Origin: JAFAGO01 sp031987605
GTDB taxonomy: Bacteria; Bacteroidota; Bacteroidia; Flavobacteriales; Weeksellaceae
DNA length: 64,000 nt
Assembly (NCBI GenBank): GCA_031987605.1
Contig: DALZZF010000001.1
Span: 248,001 to 312,000, forward strand
Reading direction: 5' to 3'
Shown: in pieces, positions 17,496-25,345 of the stretch
Numbering within the stretch: position 1 is the stretch's first letter
Layout: every line of letters begins with the position of its first letter
Program-made: the position numbers and the translations under genes
The notes under the pieces: model-generated
The model's input: the letters and a program-made list of their open reading frames with translations, nothing else
Told to the model about the DNA's origin: nothing
Databases searched by the model: none

Positions 17496-17559
17496 AACAA
17501 CTGGAATTTAAAATCCTGTACTTGTAGTAATTAAGCCTGTGAAATAAAGAAAAAAACAA

Positions 17560-17567
17560 TAAATTTG
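17560..17567 (+). promoter_or_regulatory. -7 box (TAAATTTG) of the rsfS-ftsH operon
   Basis: TAAATTTG fits TAnnTTTG; it ends 22 bases before the rsfS ATG at 17590. The -33 region is weak (CTGT). Confidence 0.45.
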
Positions 17568-17589
17568 CAAATTATACCAATTTTTTTGA

Positions 17590-17952
17590 ATGAGTAATAC
17601 AGTAACAAAACAAATTTTAATAGATAAAATCGTAGACGCAATTCAGGATACCAAAGGAGAAGACATCATGATTTTCGATCTTTCAGGGATTGAAAATTCT
17701 GTGGCAGAAACTTTCGTCATCTGCAGCGGAAACTCCAATACGCAGGTGGCCGCAATCGCCGGAAATGTGGAAAAGAAAGTAAGGAATGATCTTAAAGAAA
17801 GACCGTGGCATGTGGAAGGAACCGAGAATGCAATGTGGGTTTTGGTGGATTATGTAACCGTGGTGGTGCATATTTTCCAGAAACAAATCCGTGAATATTA
17901 TGATATTGAAGAACTTTGGGGTGATGCAAAAATCACCAAAGTTGAAGACTGA
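17590..17952 (+). CDS. rsfS: Ribosome silencing factor
   Basis: RsfS (Iojap/YbeB family) binds ribosomal protein L14 and blocks 30S-50S joining when nutrients are scarce. The 120-residue length is typical. Family motifs are the opening helix with IQDTKGEDIMIFDLSGI, the core AETFVICSGNSNTQVAAIA, and the C-terminal WVLVDYVTVVVHIFQKQIRE with YYDIEELWGDAK. It lies 30 bases before ftsH on the same strand, an order widely kept in Bacteroidota. Confidence 0.95.
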   Translation: MSNTVTKQILIDKIVDAIQDTKGEDIMIFDLSGIENSVAETFVICSGNSNTQVAAIAGNVEKKVRNDLKERPWHVEGTENAMWVLVDYVTVVVHIFQKQIREYYDIEELWGDAKITKVED

Positions 17953-17982
17953 ATGCGACAATAAAAATTTTAAACAAATCAA

Positions 17983-19962
17983 ATGAATAATAAAGGTTTT
18001 AACTGGTTTTTCCCCATCGCAATTTTTGCATTAATTCTTATTTTCATGCCGGGCTTATGGGATTCTGGTTCATCGGAAACAGTAAGCGAAGACGAATTCT
18101 TCACCGAAATGAAAGAAGGGAAAGTGCAAAGCGTAATCGTATATACGGATGTGGATAAAGCCGATGTTTTTCTTACTCAAAACGAGAAGAACAAAACAGT
18201 AAAAAAATCCGAAAACAATAATCCATTCACCGCATTGGATCTTTCTCCGAAACCCGATTATACCATCACTTACGGAGACAAACAATTGTTTCTGGAACAG
18301 TTCAACCAGATCCGAAAAGACAACCCGAATATTGCGACAAAAAGAACCTATGAAATAAGCCGAAGTCCGTTTACAGAACTGCTGTTCACCGCATTGTTCT
18401 GGATTGGAATTATGGCGCTGTTTTATTTTGTTCTTTTCAGAAGAATGGGCGGATCGGGCGGTCCGGGCGGACAAATTTTTTCCATCGGGAAATCACGCGC
18501 AAAACTTTTTGATGAAAAAGATAAAATTCAGGTAACTTTTAAAGATGTTGCCGGATTGGAAGGAGCAAAAGAAGAAGTGCAGGAAGTTGTAGACTTTCTT
18601 AAAAATTCTGATAAATACACAAGATTGGGGGGTAAAATTCCGAAAGGGGTATTGTTGGTAGGTCCTCCGGGAACCGGGAAAACCTTATTGGCAAAAGCCG
18701 TAGCCGGAGAAGCAAAAGTTCCTTTCTTTTCCCTTTCCGGATCCGATTTCGTGGAAATGTTTGTCGGAGTTGGAGCATCAAGAGTCCGGGATTTATTTGC
18801 ACAGGCAAAAGCAAAATCACCTGCGATTATCTTTATTGATGAAATTGATGCCATTGGTCGCGCCAGAGGCGGAAAAAATTTCACGGGAGGAAATGATGAA
18901 AGAGAAAACACGCTGAATCAGTTGCTTACGGAAATGGACGGTTTCGGAACCGATACCAATGTGATTGTAATGGCGGCCACAAACCGTGCAGATATTCTGG
19001 ATAAAGCATTGTTGAGAGCCGGACGTTTTGACCGTTCGATTTATGTAGATCTTCCGGAACTGCACGAAAGAAAAGAAATTTTCGATGTTCACCTGAAAAA
19101 AATTAAACTGGATCCGTCTGTCGATCGTGAGTTTCTGGCAAAACAAACACCTGGATTCAGCGGAGCCGATATTGCAAATGTTTGTAATGAAGCCGCCCTG
19201 ATTGCAGCAAGAAATGGTCATGATGCGGTAAACAAACAGGATTTCCTTGATGCCGTAGACCGAATTATTGGCGGACTTGAAAAGAAAAATAAAGCCATCA
19301 AACCTTCTGAAAAAAGAAGAGTTGCTTATCATGAAGCCGGTCATGCCACGATTTCCTGGTTGGTAGAACATGCAGCACCACTTCTCAAAGTAACCATTGT
19401 TCCGAGAGGAAGATCTTTGGGAGCAGCATGGTATCTTCCGGAAGAAAGATCGCTTACCACCACAGAACAAATGCTGGACGAAATGTGTGCAACATTAGGA
19501 GGAAGGGCAGCAGAACAAACCATTTTCGGAAATATTTCTACCGGAGCGCTTTCCGATTTGGAACGCGTAACCAAACAGGCGCAGGCGATGGTAACTATTT
19601 ACGGATTGAGCGAGAATATAGGGAATATCTCTTATTACGACAGTTCAGGCCAGTCAGAATACAGTTTCAGCAAGCCTTATTCAGAGGAAACCGCAACGAA
19701 AATTGATGTTGAAATTAAAGACATTATCGAAAAACAATATTCCCGCGCATTGCAGATTCTTCACGATAATAAAGATAAACTGGATGCTTTAGCAGGAAAA
19801 CTTCTGGATAAAGAAGTCATCTTCCGCGAAGATCTTGAAGAAATATTCGGCAAAAGAGCCTGGGATCCTGAACTTACGGAACAGCCTCTGCAAAATACCT
19901 CAGCCGAAGAAAATCAAAATCCCGAAGAAGTAATTGCACCGGAAACAGGAAATCAATTATAA
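17983..19962 (+). CDS. ftsH: ATP-dependent zinc metalloprotease FtsH
   Basis: Membrane AAA+ protease that degrades misfolded membrane proteins and some regulators. In the 659-residue protein TM1 is at about 6-25, a periplasmic domain follows, and TM2 is at about 130-150. The AAA domain has Walker A GPPGTGKTLLAKAVAGEA (about 227), Walker B IIFIDEIDAIGR and arginine fingers in LLRAGRFDR. The M41 peptidase domain has zinc site HEAGH (about 450) and a downstream Asp ligand in GALSDLERVTKQA. The tail is acidic and Gln/Asn-rich. A clear terminator follows at 19969-20008. All catalytic parts are intact. Confidence 0.97.
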   Translation: MNNKGFNWFFPIAIFALILIFMPGLWDSGSSETVSEDEFFTEMKEGKVQSVIVYTDVDKADVFLTQNEKNKTVKKSENNNPFTALDLSPKPDYTITYGDKQLFLEQFNQIRKDNPNIATKRTYEISRSPFTELLFTALFWIGIMALFYFVLFRRMGGSGGPGGQIFSIGKSRAKLFDEKDKIQVTFKDVAGLEGAKEEVQEVVDFLKNSDKYTRLGGKIPKGVLLVGPPGTGKTLLAKAVAGEAKVPFFSLSGSDFVEMFVGVGASRVRDLFAQAKAKSPAIIFIDEIDAIGRARGGKNFTGGNDERENTLNQLLTEMDGFGTDTNVIVMAATNRADILDKALLRAGRFDRSIYVDLPELHERKEIFDVHLKKIKLDPSVDREFLAKQTPGFSGADIANVCNEAALIAARNGHDAVNKQDFLDAVDRIIGGLEKKNKAIKPSEKRRVAYHEAGHATISWLVEHAAPLLKVTIVPRGRSLGAAWYLPEERSLTTTEQMLDEMCATLGGRAAEQTIFGNISTGALSDLERVTKQAQAMVTIYGLSENIGNISYYDSSGQSEYSFSKPYSEETATKIDVEIKDIIEKQYSRALQILHDNKDKLDALAGKLLDKEVIFREDLEEIFGKRAWDPELTEQPLQNTSAEENQNPEEVIAPETGNQL

Positions 19963-19968
19963 ACATAC

Positions 19969-20014
19969 TCCTGAAGTTTTGAAAACAGAAACCATCAAAA
20001 CTTCAGGATATTTT
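19969..20014 (+). terminator. Rho-independent terminator after ftsH
   Basis: TCCTGAAGTTTTGA (19969-19982) pairs with TCAAAACTTCAGGA (19995-20008), a 14-bp perfect stem with a 12-base loop, followed by TATTTTA. Confidence 0.85.
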
Positions 20015-20025
20015 ATTGTCTGAAA

Positions 20026-20056
20026 TTGAGGAATTTAAAAATAATTTTTATTTTTG
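20026..20056 (+). promoter_or_regulatory. Promoter of the LUD-domain gene
   Basis: TTG at 20026-20028, a 20-base spacer, then TATTTTTG at 20049-20056, matching the Bacteroidota -33/-7 consensus. It sits directly after the ftsH terminator and 24 bases before the TTG start at 20081. Confidence 0.65.
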
Positions 20057-20080
20057 TTCTATTAAATACAATGAATTGCT

Positions 20081-20662
20081 TTGAGTCTATTCAAGAAAAT
20101 TGTTAATAAATTAATGAATCAGCCTGATGATGAAGAAGATCAGGATTTGGTACGCTTAGGAGATTCGCTGAAAAATGCAGATCTGGATTATAAATTTGCA
20201 CAGCTTTTTACGCATTCCGGAGGTTTTTTTAATTATTGTGCCGATGAAGCAGAAGCATTGCAGGTGCTGAACCAGATTGTAAAAATTGAGCATATACAGT
20301 CGGTTTTTTGTTGGGATAGAGAATTGGAAAACTTTCTTAAAGTCGTAAATATTCCTTTTACCGAAGATCTGGAACTGAATAATGATGCTGCACTCATTAG
20401 TTGTGAATTTCTCATTGCTTACGACGGACGCATTATGCTTTCCAGCAACAATATTCTTCATTATCACTCATCACGACTTCCCGAAAAAATTATCATTATG
20501 GCAAATGTTTCTCAGATTGTCCGCGATCTGAATGATGCCATGGCAAAAATCAAACGCAAGGGAAATATTAAAAATCTTACCTCCATTAGCGGAAACCAGT
20601 CCAAACTGGATGCTCCTACGCAAAATAATACCAAACTTTTCTTACTTTTGCTGGAAGATTGA
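20081..20662 (+). CDS. LUD-domain (LutC-like) protein
   Basis: 193-residue cytoplasmic protein of the LUD (lactate utilisation LutB/C) superfamily. The segment YKFAQLFTHSGGFFNYCADEAEAL and the later ALISCEFLIAYDGRIMLSSNN match the Flavobacteriia version that lies between ftsH and cdsA. The start is a TTG at 20081 (MSLFKKIVNKLMNQPD); an ATG ten bases earlier is out of frame. It has its own promoter after the ftsH terminator. The exact role is unknown; no lutAB genes are nearby, so lactate oxidation is unproven. Confidence 0.75.
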   Translation: MSLFKKIVNKLMNQPDDEEDQDLVRLGDSLKNADLDYKFAQLFTHSGGFFNYCADEAEALQVLNQIVKIEHIQSVFCWDRELENFLKVVNIPFTEDLELNNDAALISCEFLIAYDGRIMLSSNNILHYHSSRLPEKIIIMANVSQIVRDLNDAMAKIKRKGNIKNLTSISGNQSKLDAPTQNNTKLFLLLLED

Positions 20663-20746
20663 AAATTTCAGTAACGGTCTAAGATTTTATTTCTTTTAAC
20701 TCTTGTTGTAAAATTTAGACACTTACTACACATTTAGCAAAACGTT

Positions 20747-21619
20747 TTGGATAAAAATTTAATTCAGCGCCTTATTTCAGGATTCATTTATGGTGCCATT
20801 ATCATTCTGTGTGTTACGCCACTTGGATCACAATTCATCAATTCCGTTTCGCCGGGGTTGGTTGGGCAGTATCAGTTGTATTATGGACTGATTACTTTTT
20901 TCCTTTTTGTAGCAGTTTGGGAATGCATCAAAGTCATGCGTTTCGACAATTCCTGGGAAAAATGGGCGGTTTTACCCATCGCTGCAATTGTGTATTACCG
21001 GTTTTCAAAACGGTATTTTCTTCACGGATTTTATTACGATTTCAATCTTTCCGAACTCTTGGGATTATCATTAGTGGTGATTGCGGTCATCACGCTTTTC
21101 CGGTTTACGAAAGAACTGTATTTTGAAAACGGGAAACTCATTTTTGCGGTTATTTATACGGCAATTCCATTTTCTTTTGCATTAGCGCTGCCGAAGTTTT
21201 CTTCTGTAGACAATACATTTTCGCTTGAAGTGTTTTTCCTTTTTGTGCTGATTTGGAGCAGCGATTCATTCGCTTATTTTGCAGGGAAACTTTTTGGGAA
21301 ACACAAAATGGCTCCGAAAATTTCACCCAAGAAAACCTGGGAAGGATTTGCCGGAGGTGTACTACTCACTTTGATTCTCGCTTTTTTTATTGAAAATAAT
21401 TTCCCGGAACTTCGGGGAAACTGGATGGTCGTAGGATTTCTGGTTTCTGTTTTTGCACCACTCGGAGATTTGGTAGAAAGCCAGCTGAAAAGAACTTTCG
21501 GCGTAAAAGACAGCGGAAAAATTATTCCCGGACATGGAGGAATTTTAGACAGGCTCGATAGTTTTATTATCTGCGTTCCTGTTGTATATTTGTATTTTGT
21601 ACTTGAAAAACTATTATAA
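20747..21619 (+). CDS. cdsA: Phosphatidate cytidylyltransferase
   Basis: Makes CDP-diacylglycerol from phosphatidate and CTP, the branch point of phospholipid synthesis, in the inner membrane. It has 290 residues with about eight hydrophobic helices. The signature is present in the C-terminal half: KISPKKTWEGFAGG, then GDLVESQLKRTFGVKDSG and the end IPGHGGILDRLDSF. The start is TTG (MDKNLIQRLISGFIYG), since no in-frame ATG gives a full first helix. Its stop overlaps the psd ATG by one base, so it forms a tight operon with phosphatidylserine decarboxylase. Confidence 0.95.
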   Translation: MDKNLIQRLISGFIYGAIIILCVTPLGSQFINSVSPGLVGQYQLYYGLITFFLFVAVWECIKVMRFDNSWEKWAVLPIAAIVYYRFSKRYFLHGFYYDFNLSELLGLSLVVIAVITLFRFTKELYFENGKLIFAVIYTAIPFSFALALPKFSSVDNTFSLEVFFLFVLIWSSDSFAYFAGKLFGKHKMAPKISPKKTWEGFAGGVLLTLILAFFIENNFPELRGNWMVVGFLVSVFAPLGDLVESQLKRTFGVKDSGKIIPGHGGILDRLDSFIICVPVVYLYFVLEKLL

Positions 21620-22272
21620 TGAAGTTGCATAAGGAAAGCACCGGGACCATTATTGTTGCCACAGTTATTGTCGCAATACTCTCATTTTTGGCCATCCATT
21701 ACCTGAAAGACTGGGCATTGGTCATTATTGTTCCGTTACTCATTCTGTATGGATTGGTATTCTGGTTTTTCCGGGTTCCGAAGCGTGATATTCTGAAACA
21801 CGAAGAAAACGTGATCGCACCGGTAGACGGAAAAGTGGTCATGATAAAAGAAGTGGAAGAATATGAATTTCTGAAAAAGAAATCCATTCAGGTTTCCATT
21901 TTTATGTCACCACTCAATGTGCATATTTGCCGGTATCCGGTTTCGGGAAAAGTAATTTATAAAAAATATCATCCCGGAAGATATTTGGTCGCCTGGCACG
22001 AAAAATCATCCACGGATAACGAACGCACAACGGTTGCCGTGGAATCCATCACCCACCACAAAGTTCTTTTCCGGCAGATTGCAGGCTATGTGGCGCGACG
22101 TATTGTATTTTATTCCAATGTCGGAGATACTGCCGAAGCAGGGCACGAATTCGGTTTTATAAAATTCGGATCAAGGATGGATGTTTTTCTTCCTTTGGAT
22201 ACGGAAATCACCTGTAAAATCGGAGATAAAACCAAAGGAGGCATTGATGTTATCGCCAAACTGAAAGTTTAA
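21619..22272 (+). CDS. psd: Phosphatidylserine decarboxylase
   Basis: Converts phosphatidylserine to phosphatidylethanolamine. The 217-residue protein is of the short PSD type with a pyruvoyl group. Two N-terminal hydrophobic helices (about 10-28 and 31-50) are followed by VIAPVDGKVVMIKEVEE and the beta-rich core with FMSPLNVHICRYPVSG. The self-cleavage site is Gly-Ser in FIKFGSRMDVFLP near the C-terminus. The start overlaps cdsA by one base. Both genes together build phosphatidylethanolamine; pssA is not in the window. Confidence 0.94.
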   Translation: MKLHKESTGTIIVATVIVAILSFLAIHYLKDWALVIIVPLLILYGLVFWFFRVPKRDILKHEENVIAPVDGKVVMIKEVEEYEFLKKKSIQVSIFMSPLNVHICRYPVSGKVIYKKYHPGRYLVAWHEKSSTDNERTTVAVESITHHKVLFRQIAGYVARRIVFYSNVGDTAEAGHEFGFIKFGSRMDVFLPLDTEITCKIGDKTKGGIDVIAKLKV

Positions 22273-22283
22273 AATTTACGGCG

Positions 22284-22643
22284 ATGAAATGGCTTTTCTT
22301 TATTTTGTTGATGCTTTGCCTTTCCTGTGGTTCAGATGATCTTAGCAATACACGCGCTTACGCGGAAGGAAAAGTAGTTTCTGAAACCGTTGCCATGAAT
22401 GATCTGGATATTTTCATCATCAGCAATACTAAAGTAGTGGCACAAACAAAGCCAACTGCATCCGGAAGTTTTGTACTTTCCGGCCCCATGTTTTCGGATG
22501 GTTTTGATCTGAAATTTAACCGGAAAATAGCATCGTTTTCGGCATCAAAAGAAGGATGTTCAATTTCTCAGGATTCGCTTTCCATCGTTCTTCCGGATGA
22601 GGTTTCCTTTATTTCATTTGAAGAAATCCGCCTGCAAGAATGA
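22284..22643 (+). CDS. Hypothetical lipoprotein downstream of psd
   Basis: 119-residue lipoprotein: MKWLFFILLMLCLSCGSDD is a signal with the lipobox LCLSC, and acidic residues follow the Cys, as in surface-exposed Bacteroidota lipoproteins. The rest is beta-rich (AYAEGKVVSETVAMNDLDIF; SGSFVLSGPM), possibly a small carboxypeptidase-regulatory-like beta sandwich. It begins 11 bases after psd and overlaps the next gene by four bases (ATGA), so it belongs to the cdsA-psd operon. No named family is recognised. Confidence 0.75.
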   Translation: MKWLFFILLMLCLSCGSDDLSNTRAYAEGKVVSETVAMNDLDIFIISNTKVVAQTKPTASGSFVLSGPMFSDGFDLKFNRKIASFSASKEGCSISQDSLSIVLPDEVSFISFEEIRLQE

Positions 22644-23251
22644 GACTTTTGTTTACTTTTTTCCTGTTATTTGGTTTGGTTTTCGGTTTCGGACAGAAAA
22701 AGAAAAACAGATTCGATATTACTTCCAATGCAGAAGCAAGAGTAATCGCGATGAAAGCGTTGGGGAACAATATGTTGTCCAAGGATTTTGGATTTTTTTA
22801 CGGATTTGGATTCGGAGGTCAACTGATGACACCGGTTAATTTCGGAGTCGGTCTCGATTATAATCTTCTGTTTGGCGATGCGAAATATGGCAGAGAAAAT
22901 TATGTGGGAAACCTCGGTTCCCAAAGATTAACCGATGTTGATGTGAGCATTATTCACAAAGATCAGATCAATGAAGAATTTTCGGTGGAAGAATTTGCAG
23001 GAATCAGTTTTTACCGGCTCAACAGTATTTTATATCCCGGAAATGAAAAATACAGCGAAGGAAGAGGCGGATTCCATATCGGGATGAAAGGTTTGTATAA
23101 TCTGGATCGGGAAGGAATTCAGCAGTTTGTATTTGGCGTGAAAGGAAATGCGTATTTTTCCGGAACCAATAATGAAAATACTGATGTTGAAAACTATTAT
23201 CGCAAATCATTTTTTGTGGGGCTTAGTTTTGGGTACCGGTATAATTTTTAA
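22640..23251 (+). CDS. Putative outer-membrane beta-barrel protein
   Basis: 203-residue exported protein: signal peptide MRLLFTFFLLFGLVFGFGQ, then alternating beta segments with many Gly and Tyr (FFYGFGFGGQLMTPVNFGVG; VGLSFGYRYNF at the end). The C-terminal aromatic residue (Phe) and strand pattern fit a small outer-membrane barrel. It is translationally coupled to the preceding lipoprotein (four-base overlap). Function is unknown; the operon with phospholipid synthesis suggests an envelope role. Confidence 0.7.
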   Translation: MRLLFTFFLLFGLVFGFGQKKKNRFDITSNAEARVIAMKALGNNMLSKDFGFFYGFGFGGQLMTPVNFGVGLDYNLLFGDAKYGRENYVGNLGSQRLTDVDVSIIHKDQINEEFSVEEFAGISFYRLNSILYPGNEKYSEGRGGFHIGMKGLYNLDREGIQQFVFGVKGNAYFSGTNNENTDVENYYRKSFFVGLSFGYRYNF

Positions 23252-23281
23252 TCAATTTTCATCCTGCATTCATACTTTTAT

Positions 23282-23289
23282 TACCTTTG
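23282..23289 (+). promoter_or_regulatory. -7 box (TACCTTTG) four bases before the GH3 start
   Basis: TACCTTTG fits TAnnTTTG; the ATG at 23294 begins after only four bases (TTCC). Transcription would then begin at or next to the A of the ATG, giving a leaderless mRNA. The -33 region is poor. Confidence 0.5.
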
Positions 23290-23293
23290 TTCC

Positions 23294-24799
23294 ATGCTTA
23301 ATTTCCTAAAGAAAAACATCGCCTTAATCTGGGCAAAAAAGCACGTAAAAAACGCTGAAGTTTTCAAAAAAAATGCCGTTCAGGATCAACAGAATCTTTT
23401 GTTGGATTTGGTGAAGGAAGCCGAAAAAACACTTTTTGGAAGACTTCATCATTTTGAAGAAATTCATTCCGTAAAAGATTTTCAGGAAAGAGTTCCCGTT
23501 GCGGATTATGAAGATTTGAAACCCTATATCGATAAAATAAAAAAAGGACAGCGAAACATTCTGTGGAAAGGTGTTCCGGAATATTTTGCCAAGACTTCAG
23601 GAACTACTTCCGGTACGAAATATATTCCCATATCCAAAGAAGGAATGCCTTATCAGATTGCAGCAGCGCAAAGTGCATTTTTCCATTACATCACATTGAA
23701 AAACAATGCGGATTTTGTAACCGGGAAAATGATTTTTCTTCAGGGAAGCCCGGAACTTAAAGAAGAAAACGGAATCAATATCGGTCGCCTTTCAGGAATT
23801 GTTGCCCATCATATTCCGGATTATTTACAGAAAAACCGCTTGCCAAGTTGGAAAACCAATTCGATTGAAGACTGGGAAACCAAAGTCGATGAAATCGTAA
23901 AGGAAACCGAGCACGAAAATATGACCTTAATCTCCGGAATTCCGCCATGGTTGATTATGTATTTTGAAAAACTGGTGGAAAGAAACGGGAAAACCATCAA
24001 ACAACTTTTCCCCAATCTTCAACTGATTGTAACGGGCGGCGTGAATTACGATCCTTATCGTGAAAAAATGCAGCAGCTTTTGGGTGGAAATGTAGATGTG
24101 ATCCAAACTTTTCCGGCTTCTGAAGGATTTTTTGCCTTTCAGGATGATTATCAAAAGGAAGGGCTTTTATTGCTCACCAACCACGGAATTTTTTATGAAT
24201 TCATTCCTTTGCAGGAATTCGGGAAACCCAATGCGCAACGCCTTACGTTGAGCGAAGTGGAACTTCATCAGGATTATGCATTGATTCTTACGACCAATTC
24301 CGGGCTTTGGGCTTATTCTATTGGCGATGTGGTGCGGTTTATTTCCAAAGATCCGTACAGAATTTTGGTTTCAGGAAGAACCAAACATTTCACTTCTGCT
24401 TTCGGAGAGCACGTTATTGCTTATGAAGTTGAAGAAGCCATAAAATCAACAGTTGAGCAAATTCCGGCGCAGATTACGGAGTTTCATCTTGCTCCGCAGG
24501 TTAATCCAAAAGAAGGTTTGCCTTATCACGAATGGCTGATTGAGTTTGAACAGCCGCCGCAAAATATAGAAGAATTTAGAAAAACGCTTGATCTTGAACT
24601 CCGAAAACGCAATACCTATTATGATGATCTGATTTCCGGAAATGTGCTTCAGCCGCTTAAAATTACTCTTCTGAAAAAAAATGCTTTCCAGAATTATGCA
24701 AAATCTCAAGGAAAACTGGGAGGACAGAATAAAATCCCGAGATTGGCAAACGACCGGAAAATTGCAGATTTTCTGGAGCAGTTTTCAAACGGATATTAA
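23294..24799 (+). CDS. GH3 family acyl-adenylate-forming enzyme
   Basis: 501-residue member of the GH3 family (ANL-type adenylating enzymes). In plants GH3 proteins conjugate amino acids to auxin or jasmonate; the bacterial substrate is unknown. Motifs are the ATP-binding Ser/Thr loop KTSGTTSGTKYIPIS (about residues 98-112), the A5-like TFPASEGFFAFQDD (about 275-288), and YSIGDVVRF followed by SGRTKHFTSAFGEH in the C-terminal part. No signal peptide. It is a single gene, with the preceding operon ending 43 bases upstream. Confidence 0.88.
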   Translation: MLNFLKKNIALIWAKKHVKNAEVFKKNAVQDQQNLLLDLVKEAEKTLFGRLHHFEEIHSVKDFQERVPVADYEDLKPYIDKIKKGQRNILWKGVPEYFAKTSGTTSGTKYIPISKEGMPYQIAAAQSAFFHYITLKNNADFVTGKMIFLQGSPELKEENGINIGRLSGIVAHHIPDYLQKNRLPSWKTNSIEDWETKVDEIVKETEHENMTLISGIPPWLIMYFEKLVERNGKTIKQLFPNLQLIVTGGVNYDPYREKMQQLLGGNVDVIQTFPASEGFFAFQDDYQKEGLLLLTNHGIFYEFIPLQEFGKPNAQRLTLSEVELHQDYALILTTNSGLWAYSIGDVVRFISKDPYRILVSGRTKHFTSAFGEHVIAYEVEEAIKSTVEQIPAQITEFHLAPQVNPKEGLPYHEWLIEFEQPPQNIEEFRKTLDLELRKRNTYYDDLISGNVLQPLKITLLKKNAFQNYAKSQGKLGGQNKIPRLANDRKIADFLEQFSNGY

Positions 24800-24889
24800 A
24801 AGACTGTGATAATTTTTTATCCCTCAAACACATGGGTTTTGAATGAAAGGGAAATAATTTCCTGAGTCGAAAATTTACTTAAAAAAACC

Positions 24890-25263
24890 ATGAAAACAGT
24901 GAAAATAGTCTTTATAGGAAGTGTATTTCTCATGCTTTGTGCGTGTGTTTCTTCTCCGTATGTTTCCAAATATGACAAAGAAAATTTTAACGAAGTAAGA
25001 GCCGGAAAAACCTATCAATTTTTTCACGATGATGATTTGATGGCGAAAATGAATGTAACGTCAATAGAAAAAGACAGCATCATCGGTATCGAAAAAGACC
25101 AGCGACGTGCTCTTGCCAAGAATAAAATTTCGAGAATCCGGAAAAACAATACCGCCGGAACAGTGTTTTAGTAAGTACTTTAACCGCAAGTGCAGTTCTT
25201 GCAGGGGTTTTCTTTAAAGCGGTTTTGGATATTGGGAAAGGATTGGGAGGCGGAGGAGATTAA
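24890..25263 (+). CDS. Small lipoprotein, apparently frameshifted
   Basis: The frame from ATG 24890 gives 93 residues: a lipoprotein signal (MKTVKIVFIGSVFLMLCAC), then a charged domain (YQFFHDDDLMAKMNVTSIEK; KDQRRALAKNKISRIRK), with a stop TAG at 25169-25171. In the next frame the strand continues as VLVSTLTASAVLAGVFFKAV and DIGKGLGGGGD to TAA 25261-25263. This is a hydrophobic helix with a Gly-rich tail, the kind of end expected of such proteins. A single lost base near 25164 would join the two into about 124 residues. I do not recognise the family. It follows the GH3 gene after 90 bases. Confidence 0.6.
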
Positions 25264-25312
25264 TTTTTTATAAAAATCTCAAAAAAAACGATAGAAGTTA
25301 AGAAAGTTTATT

Positions 25313-25320
25313 TAATTTTG
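25313..25320 (+). promoter_or_regulatory. -7 box (TAATTTTG) of the T9SS cargo gene
   Basis: TAATTTTG fits TAnnTTTG and lies 25 bases before the ATG at 25346. No clear -33. Confidence 0.4.
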
Positions 25321-25345
25321 ATTAATTAATTATAAAATTTTGAAC

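Noticed and set aside
18817..19470. 217-codon minus-strand frame opposite ftsH
   Set aside because: Antisense shadow of a strongly conserved gene with intact motifs; no promoter or homology.
25160..25175. Programmed -1 frameshift at GTGTTTTAG in the small lipoprotein
   Set aside because: The heptamer is not a standard X-XXY-YYZ slippery site and no stimulatory hairpin follows; a lost base is simpler.
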